NCBI GenBank assembly: GCA_963701715.1
Contig: CAVPAX010000001.1
Coordinates: 1-35,933 of the forward strand
DNA: 35,933 nucleotides
Direction: 5' to 3'
Origin: Methylotenera_A sp963701715
GTDB taxonomy: Bacteria > Pseudomonadota > Gammaproteobacteria > Burkholderiales > Methylophilaceae
Below, piece by piece: positions 28,285 to 35,933 of this stretch (position 1 is the first letter of the stretch; each line of letters opens with the position of its first letter). Made by a program: the position numbers and the translations under genes. A model generated the notes under the pieces. The model did no database searches. It was given only the letters and a program-made list of their open reading frames with translations, and was not told the DNA's origin.

Positions 28285-28802
28285 TTATTGCGATACTGGT
28301 GCCTGATATCGTATATCTGTCACCTCAAACGCCTCATCGCCTTTAGGCGTTTGCACGCGCACCGTATCGCCCAAACCCTTTCCCAGCATGGCTTTTGCTA
28401 ATGGCGATACCCAGCTAATGTAGCCTTTGCTCGGTTCAAGCTCATCTTTGCCAACTATGCGATACACATGTTCGCTATCGTCAGCTAAATTAAACAAAGT
28501 TACCCAGGCGCCAAATATATTTTTTTTAAATGCTGCTGGCGGCCGGAATCCACGATCTCTGCCAAATCCATGCGTTTCATAAGATGCTTGCAGCGGCTAT
28601 CAATCTGGCGTAAACGTCTCTTTCCGTAAATATAGTCCCCGTTCTCGCTTCTATCGCCATTGCTAGCTGCCCAGGCCACTGTGCGTACTACTTCTGGTCT
28701 CTCAACCTTATAAAGCTGATGAAACTCTGCCTGCAGTGCTGCAAAACCCTCGGGGGTGATGTAGTTTTTTTCATCATTAATTGCTAAGGCTCCAGCCATC
28801 AT
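28285..28802 (-). pseudogene. greB: GreB, right copy, frameshifted
   Basis: One T is lost near 28519 (ATATTTGG against ATATTTTGG), with a nearby G-to-A change. The coiled-coil half reads through KIYLAPG and stops; the FKBP-like half is in another frame. The last residue before the stop is Gln rather than Glu. Confidence 0.85.
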
Positions 28803-28831
28803 TTAACCTTAATTACCAAACTCTTGCTTGT

Positions 28832-29200
28832 CTACATCTGCACATCGTGTACAAAATAACTCGATTCGCCAAAACAATCTGTAGGAATGCCTTTATGTTC
28901 TTCGTATATCAAGCGCACGCGTTTACCCACGGTTTCATTGATTCTTTTGGCGACATTTTTATCGCGCACCGTAAAATAAAACTTTTCCGCCTGTGTGCCT
29001 GGCATGGAGACCAGCACCAACTCGCCCTCATAGGTCTTACATATCCAACCTTTTTCCGAAAGCTTTTGCACATATCCGGCGCGTTCACCAGACGAATATA
29101 CCCAGGATAAAGCTGCCCATGTGTAGAGCACAAATAATGCAACTGGAATCAACAAAACCCAAATGAAATATTTAAAAATTTTACTAATCTGCGCCAGCAT
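28832..29200 (-). CDS. Small membrane-anchored protein, right copy, shortened
   Basis: The product matches 12176-12568 through residue ~120, then a two-base deletion near 28833 gives a premature stop after HDVQM and removes about eight residues (LLDKQEFGN). The membrane segment and both cysteines remain, so function might persist. Confidence 0.65.
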   Translation of the reverse strand: MLAQISKIFKYFIWVLLIPVALFVLYTWAALSWVYSSGERAGYVQKLSEKGWICKTYEGELVLVSMPGTQAEKFYFTVRDKNVAKRINETVGKRVRLIYEEHKGIPTDCFGESSYFVHDVQM

Positions 29201-29261
29201 CCTGTTTCCTTGTTTTAAGTGTTTTATTTGCTAAGCAATCATTATCCAATAGAATGACGCA

Positions 29262-31942
29262 ATGTTAAACACCTTGATTCTTTGCCCTTCTGCCCGGCTT
29301 GCGCGTAGCATACAAAAAGATATCGCTAAGCATCAGTTGCAGGCCGGAAAGATTCAATGGAAAGCACACCTGTACTTACGTTGTCACAATGGCTGGATAA
29401 TTTAATCGAAAAAGGATTACTTTCAGGCCAAATTGCTGAACCAATGAGTCAGCTAAGCCTATTTAATGAACAAGTATTGTGGCAAGACGTCATTACAAAA
29501 TCACTTCAAAAAAATACTTTTGGTGATTTGTTTGATGTTGCAGGCTTGGCCCGTACGGCGATTGAGGCGAACCGCTATGTAATCGCTTGGCATCTACGTG
29601 TGCCGCGTGAACATCAATCTGAGGAATCACGTCAATTTATGCAATGGCAGCGTGCATTTCAGGAGCGCTGCAACGCGCTGAATGTGCTTGAAAGTGTGCG
29701 ATATATTGATTGGCAGCTGGATTGTTTAAGCCTAATAACTGACCAGCTACCAGAGCGTATCGAGTTTGCCGGCTTTGACCAAACCGCGCCGCAAGAGAAA
29801 CGTCTGCGTGAAACTTTAACTAAGCATGGTGTGGAAGTGGCAGAATATACGACAACACACCTAGAGTCTGCACAAACACTGCATGCGAGCTTAGAAAATC
29901 AAGAAGCCGAATGTCGCGCCGCTGTAGCTTGGGCAAAGCAGCAGCGAGATGCAAACCCAAATACAAAGATTGCAATAGCCACGCCACAGCTTAATGAAAT
30001 CAGAAACCAGTTGGCGGATTTATTAGATGATGTGTTTTATCCTGCCAGCCTACGCCCTGGCTTGGCAGATAACATGCGCTGCTATAACTTTTCGCTCGGC
30101 ACGCCGCTTGCGCAGCAACCTATCATTCAGGCCGCCTTAAACTTACTGCGCCTGTTTAGCAGCTATCAGCTAGAGCAAGCGGAGGTTTCAAGCATGCTGC
30201 TTTCTCCGTTTTGGTCTGCCCACCAGCAAGAGGCTGATGCAAGGGCATTGCTGGACGCAAAAATACGTGATCATTTACCTGCACAATTTAAATGGGCGAA
30301 TTTAATTCTTTTTGCCAAAAACCTAAATGAAAACAGTTTGAATATTGGTCGTTTGTTAGCTGATATCCAAGCTGCTAACGCCATCGTTTCAAACAAAAAA
30401 ACCGCTGCTTCACAATGGGATAAGATACTCACCGATTTACTAAATACACTTGGCTGGCCAGGTGAGCGCAGTTTAACCAGCCTGGAGTATCAGGTTGTTA
30501 ATGCTTGGCAAAAAGCATTACTGCAACTAGGTAAACTTGATGTGCTTGGCAACAATTTATTGATGTCTGAAGCTATATATGCGATGCAGCTCATTTGCAC
30601 CGAACAGATATTCCAGGCTGAAACCGAGGGTGATCCATCGATACAAATTTTAGGCATGATGGAAGCACTAAGCAAGCCTGTAGACGCCATGTGGGTAATG
30701 GGTATGAATGACCATGTTTGGCCTCCGCCAGCACGTCCTAACCCGCTATTGCCGGCATTTATACAGCGTGCAGCTAGGGTGCCGAATGCGGACAACAGCG
30801 TTCAAGCAGCATTTGTGGCAACAGTGCAAAACCGGATTCTGCACTCGGCTGGCTCAATTATTTTCTCCAGCAGCAAAACCGAGGGTGAAAGTCAATTGCG
30901 TGTTTCCCCTTTAATAAAAGACATCTCTGTACTGGATGAAGCACCGCTTGCAGAAACACTAGCAGAGCAGTTAAGTCAGCTAAGCAATGCAAATTTAGCG
31001 CATATTAATGATCACGTTGCGCCTGCTGTAGGCGCGGGCAGTCATGTTTCTGGCGGCACAAATTTATTCAAAGCTCAGGCAATTTGCCCAGCATGGGCGT
31101 TTTACCAATATCGATTAGGCGCAAAAGCCCTTAAAACACCCAGCAGCGGTTTGGATAGTATGGAGCGCGGCTCACTGGTACATGCGGTTTTGCAGCAGTT
31201 TTGGCAGCCCGATAAGAAGCATAGCCAATTTGCGGATTTGCGCGATATGAATGAAACTGAGTTCGCACAAGCTTTGAATTTGGCCGTTCGCAATGCATTG
31301 CGAGACTTTTCTGAAGCGAACAAAGCGATTTCAAACACGGTGTTGGAACTGGAACATGATCGGTTATACAAACTAATTGGCAATTGGTTGACTTACGAAA
31401 AAGAACGCAATATTGCATTCAGCATCGTCGCTTGCGAGGCCTCTAAAAAAATTGATATTTACGGAATCGAAGTATCCTTGATTATCGACAGAATTCATCG
31501 GTTAGAAAACGGCGGCATAGAGTTTGTTGACTACAAAACCGGTCAATTACCTAAAATGACAAGTTGGGGAGAAACGCGTATCACCGAGCCGCAACTACCT
31601 ATTTATGCGATTTTCTGGGCCGATGCAGATCAGATTGTAGGCGTACATTTTGGCATGGTGAAAACATTGGAACATGCTTTTGAAGGTGTTTCTGAGGTTG
31701 ATTTTGAAGCTGAACCAGATAAACGCAAACCTAAATTTATTCAAAACTTTGCTGATTGGCAAACCCTGCTAAGACACTGGAAATCCAGCATAGAAGCAAT
31801 TGCACAAGAAATAAAAGCAGGTGAAGCTGCTGTGAAGTTTGAGGATGAAAACCTGCTGGCTTATTGCGAAGTGCTGCCGCTTTTAAGGTTACCCGAACGG
31901 CAATTGCAGTTTGAGCGATTTCAAAGTAGTGGCAACAAATGA
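29262..31942 (+). pseudogene. AddB-like repair nuclease, right copy, N-terminal frameshift
   Basis: One G of a GGG run is missing near 29358, separating the first ~32 codons from an otherwise complete frame of 861 codons. The right copy reads Trp (NTLGWPGER) where the left copy has a stop, so combining arms restores a full 893-residue protein. The nuclease motifs VDYKTGQ and EPQLPIYAI are present. It overlaps the AddA-like start in ATGA, as on the left. Confidence 0.85.
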
Positions 31943-34900
31943 TAGACAAGTTAGAAATCGATGAAAAAAACCGCCTGCGCGCACTCGAACTCCGCTCTTT
32001 TATTGTCGAGGCGCCAGCCGGTGCGGGCAAGACCGAACTGCTCACGCAACGCTATTTAAACTGCTGCAAACCGTTAATGCGCCAGAAGAAATTATCGCCA
32101 TCACCTTTACCAACAAAGCTGCCGCCGAAATGCGGCTACGTATTTTAGATAGCCTAGTCGCCGCTAACAATCAGACACCGCCGGATAAGCCGCATAAAAC
32201 CATTACCTATGAATTGAGCCTGAAAGCCTTACAACATGCGCAATCCAAGGAATGGCAACTCATCGAGAACCCATCGCGCTTGCGTATTTTTACCATTGAT
32301 AGTTTATGTGCACACCTGGCTCGACAAATGCCGCTGATGATGGTTTTGGCACACAACCCAAGGTGACAGACGATGCGAATATCTTATACACGCAAGCCGC
32401 CGAGCAAACGCTGGCTTTATTGGAAAATAGCGAACATGGTGATACGGTAAAAGCTGCATTGCGTTATGTAGACAATGACGCGAATAAATTGTCTGATTTA
32501 TTGGTAAAAATGCTCGCCATGCGCGATCAGTGGTTACATCAGGCACAACACGAAGCGAGCGCAAAATTGCTGCAAAACACTTTGCGCCACCTAGGTGAAG
32601 AACTACATGCCATCGCCCTTCCTTTGGCTTTTCAACAACTATTAATGCCAATAGCCCGCTTTGCCGCTTCCAACTTGCCTTGCGAGCACGCTATCACTTT
32701 GCTCATCGATTGGGAAACGCCTATTCCGGCAACGCCGGAAGCGCTGCCGATGTGGCGCGCGCTGGCAAGTTTATTATTAACGGACAAAGGCGAACCGCGC
32801 AAGGAGGCTGGCCTAAACGTGAAATTTGGCTTTCCGCCCACCGAAGAAGGTAAATCGCAAAAACTGGCATTGGTGGAAGCGATTGCTGCAATTGAGAACG
32901 TGAGTGCTTTGCACCGTGTTCGCATGTTGCCAACCTTAGGCAAGGATGAAGTGAATTGGCAAATTATCACTGCGCTTTCTCAATTGCTCAATCTCGCAGT
33001 AGCGCAACTGTGGCTGATGTTTCAAGGTGCAGGTGAAGTGGATTTTGTTGAAATTTCACAACGTGCAACACAGGCGCTCACGAATGATTTTGGTGAGCCG
33101 ACAGATTTAGCGTTGAAGCTCGATTATCAAATCCAACACTTGCTGGTGGATGAGTTTCAGGACACCAGTCCCAGCCAAATTGAGCTGCAAAAGCAAATTA
33201 CACTTGGCTGGCAGGCAGGCGATAATCGCACGCTTTTTTGTGTGGGCGATCCGATGCAATCCATTTATCGCTTTCGCAAAGCCAACGTTGGATTATTTAT
33301 TGATGCGGCAGCTCACGGCATTGGAGACATCAAGCTGGAAGAGCTACAACTTTATCGCAACAACCGCTCTTGCTCTGCCATTGTGGATTGGATTAACACA
33401 ACCTTTGCCCGTATTTTTCCCGCGCATGATGACGAAAAACAAGGCGCAATTCGTTACCGTGCCTTTATTGCAGGTTCAAAAGAAACTGCCCTGCAGACTA
33501 ATATCCATGGGCATTCCAGCGGTGTAGAAATACATCCGGTTATTAAATTAAATAACGAAACAAACAGCGACGCGCAACAACGGGAAGCAGAAAATATCAT
33601 CCGCATTATTCAGCGCGAACAAGCCGAAAATCCTCAGAAGAAAATTGCAGTTTTGGTGCGCGCCAAAAAACATTTGGGCGCCTTGGTGACCAAGCTAAGG
33701 CGCGATCACCGAGAAATTCAATTTCAAGCAGTAGAAATCGAGGCGCTGGAAGGCCGCCAAGTCGTTCAGGATTTGCTTAGCCTCACGCACGCGCTGCATC
33801 ATCGCGCAGACCGCGTGCATTGGCTGGCAGTGCTGCGCGCGCCTTGGTGCGGCCTCACCCTGCATGATTTGTACGTACTGGCAGGCAGCAACCATCATGT
33901 CACGATTTGGTCGCTGATGCAGCAAGACGAGATCGTGAATAGTTTATCTGCCGACGGGCAAACGCGATTAAATCATGTGCGCGATATTTTTACCGAGGCA
34001 TTTTCCACACAGGGTCGCATTAACAATAGTCGCTGGATTCGCGGCATTTGGCTGATGTTAAACGGTGCGGCTTGTTTGTGGGAGCAAAACGACATCGTCG
34101 ATGTGCAGGCGTTTTTCAGCTGTATGGATGCACTGGATCGCAGCAACCAATTCTCGCCAGAACGTATGGAAGCCGAAATTACCAAACTTTTTGCGACACC
34201 CGCCAGCACGGGTGAAAATTTGCAAATGATGACAATACACAAATCAAAAGGGCTGGAATTCGACACAGTGATTTTGCCCGGTTTAGGCGCGACTACAGGC
34301 GGCAACAATGGTGATAAGCCATTGATTTTATGGGAAGAAGTTCTGTAAATGAAAAACATGAACTGCTCGCTGCACCATACATTCCCAAAGGCCTGCGCGA
34401 CGAAAGTGTGACTGCCTATGATTATCTGCAAATGCTGGAAAACGAGCGCGAAGCCAATGAAGCGGTGCGTGTATTGTATGTAGCTGCCACGCGTGCGGAA
34501 AGGAAGTTGCACTTGGTGGGCACTGCTAACCAAAACGCTAAGGGTGAAATAAATCCTATTAAAAAGAGCTACCTGGATTTACGATGGCCAGCACTGAGCC
34601 AACAATTTAAAACCATGGAATTACCTGAAAACTCAACTGAAACCGAAGATGAAATCGCCAATTTTGTACCCGATTTAATTCGGCAGAAACAACTGCAAAT
34701 ACCCGCCGCATTCCAACTGGAAGGAACCGCCGCAACCTTATTGAGTAAGCCACAATCCAACCAACTCTTGCCGCAAGCATCGCTCAATCTCTCCGCCGAC
34801 GCAGGCTCTTTGGCGCATATATACATGGAAATGATTGCGAATGAAGGTTTGGAGCGCTGGCCTGCAAGCCGCATGGATATTGCCTTCCAGAGCATGCTTT

Positions 34901-35303
34901 TTTGGCCCATGCAGCGCGGCCACGCTAAAAATGAAGCCGAAAAACAGGTGCCGCAGATTATCGCCCACTCAAACAAACTATCAACAGTCCGCAAGGATCA
35001 TGGATATTAGCTTCCAGAGCATCCACCCAAGCTGAATTAAGCATAACTGTGATGAATGATAATGCAGTGCAAGAGCATCGTATTCATTTAACTTTTGTGG
35101 AAAATGATGCTTTAACTAAAACCAAGGTACGCTGGATTATCGATTACAAATTTGGCTTGGAAGTCACCGAAGCCAATGCGCACATTGCCGCCCAAACCCA
35201 CAAGCCGCAACTGGAGCGTTATGCCGCCTTATTTGCAAATGAAAAACTACCCGTTAAACAAGCAGTATTTTTCTTAAATTTAGGAAAGCTCATTGAAATT
35301 TAG
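31939..35303 (+). pseudogene. AddA-like helicase-nuclease, right copy, four frameshifts
   Basis: The right copy is seven bases shorter than the left: single-base losses near 32056, 32340, 34344 and 34963, plus an in-frame three-base loss near 32593 (GEELHA against VEEELHA). Walker A is in the first fragment (before 32056), the DEXX box and GDPMQSIYRF in the second large fragment, motif VI in the third and the nuclease motif IDYKFG in the last. As written, no active enzyme could be made. Confidence 0.88.
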
Positions 35304-35329
35304 ATTCTTCAGGTAGAATTCGCAACCAC

Positions 35330-35906
35330 ATGAAAATATTCTCTCTCCTTTATCAAAAAGTGATGGTTTGGTCTAGACTACCTAATGCGCAATGGTATTT
35401 AGGCGCATTAAGTTTTGCCGAATCTTCATTCTTTCCAATTCCTCCAGATGTAATGCTCGCTCCCATGAGCTCTGGCAAACCCGTCTAAAGCGTGGTGGTT
35501 TGCCATTTTAACTACCATGGCTTCGGTATTAGGCGGCTTGTTTGGTTACTTGATTGGTGCAATAGCTTTTGATTTAATCGAGCCCTTTTTAAAATCAAGC
35601 AGCTACTGGGTGCATTTTCAAACCGCGGAGCTTTGGTTTAAAGAATGGGGCTTCTGGGCAATATTTGTCGCAGGCTTTTCACCCATCCCCTACAAAGTAT
35701 TCACCATTGCAGCAGGCGCGCTCTCAATGGCAATTCTGCCGTTTACTATCGCCTCTTTAATCGGTCGAGGCTCACGGTTTTTTATTGTTGCAGGCTTGAT
35801 GAAATGGGGCGGTGCGCGCATGGAGGCTAACTTACATAAATATGTTGACCGTATCGGCTGGGCAACCGTCGTGCTGGTAGTGCTAGCTGTCTTGTTTTTT
35901 AAATGA
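35330..35906 (+). pseudogene. DedA/YqaA-type membrane protein, right copy, frameshifted
   Basis: The length 577 is one base over a multiple of three. The extra base is near 35468 (ATGAGCTCTGG), the same codon where the left copy lacks one. The last codons differ from the left copy (LAVLFFK against LAILLFR) yet align without gaps, so the outer end comes from a diverged homologue. Confidence 0.75.
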
Positions 35907-35933
35907 TGCCCGGTTCTAAACAAACTCTTTCAA
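35903..35933 (+). CDS. Possible start of the next gene, cut by the window end
   Basis: ATGATG begins inside the stop codon of the DedA-type gene (ATGA overlap) and stays open to the end (MMPGSKQTLS). It is too short to identify. The left arm has nothing similar at the mirror position, so beyond here the two sides lead into different neighbourhoods. Confidence 0.25.
   Translation, partial: MMPGSKQTLS

Larger units (their letters stand above)
20698..35886. repeat. Right arm of the ~15.2-kb inverted repeat
   Basis: This is the mirror of 5483-20684. It carries most of the frameshifts: at least one in each of nit, tldD, the DUF2934 gene, the oxidase, tolC, the small Cys/His gene, greB, the small membrane protein, addB, addA (four) and dedA. 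It also contains a strongly diverged block in tldD (about 21530-22480). Confidence 0.97.

Noticed and set aside
5483..35886. Composite transposon or IS-mediated inverted duplication
   Set aside because: No transposase, terminal inverted repeats or target-site duplications are visible at the outer edges or the centre.

Overview
The window looks like chromosome from a betaproteobacterium, most likely a methylotroph-like member of the Methylophilaceae (Methylotenera/Methylophilus type). This is an inference from gene content: EF-P with an arginine at position 32 beside its rhamnosyltransferase EarP, a betaproteobacterial AddAB-type helicase-nuclease pair, the nitrilase-tldD pair, and moderate-to-low GC. 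No rRNA, tRNA, CRISPR array, transposase or phage gene was seen.

Layout. Positions 1-5482 are single copy and hold one 1715-residue RTX adhesin/secreted protein (minus strand) with a terminator behind it. Three near-megasatellite copies of a 1074-bp unit lie inside that gene. From 5483 to 35886 the window is one giant imperfect palindrome. The left arm (about 5483-20684) and right arm (about 20698-35886) carry the same genes in mirror order around a 13-bp spacer at 20685-20697. A position x in the left arm corresponds to about 41382 - x in the right arm, drifting by up to 13 bases through indels. From outside to inside each arm contains: a DedA/YqaA-type membrane protein, AddA-like and AddB-like helicase/nuclease genes, a small membrane protein, greB, a putative copper-handling set (small secreted Cys/His protein, TolC-type lipoprotein, Tat-exported multicopper oxidase), a DUF3147 membrane protein, earP, efp, a convergent DUF2934 histone-tail-like protein, tldD, and the last ~80 codons of a nitrilase-family gene cut by the palindrome centre.

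The arms are almost identical over most of their length, but not everywhere. The 3' two thirds of tldD differ like orthologues from two species or strains (about four fifths amino-acid identity by hand count), and the last codons of the DedA gene also differ. Many genes are broken by single-base indels, far more in the right arm, and usually the other arm keeps the intact reading. The 13-bp spacer reads as genuine nitrilase codons continuous with the right arm, which is the signature of a fold-back junction. The most economical reading is a fold-back (hairpin) chimera in a long-read or amplified metagenome, polished with reads from mixed strains. A real inverted duplication with local gene conversion is the biologically exciting alternative and cannot be excluded from sequence alone.

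Functions. AddAB repairs double-strand breaks. GreB rescues backtracked RNA polymerase. EarP rhamnosylates EF-P at Arg32 so that it can rescue ribosomes stalled on polyproline. TldD is a protease partner of TldE. The oxidase/TolC/small-protein cluster probably protects the periplasm from copper. The RTX protein carries a type I secretion C-terminal domain, but no type I secretion genes are present here.
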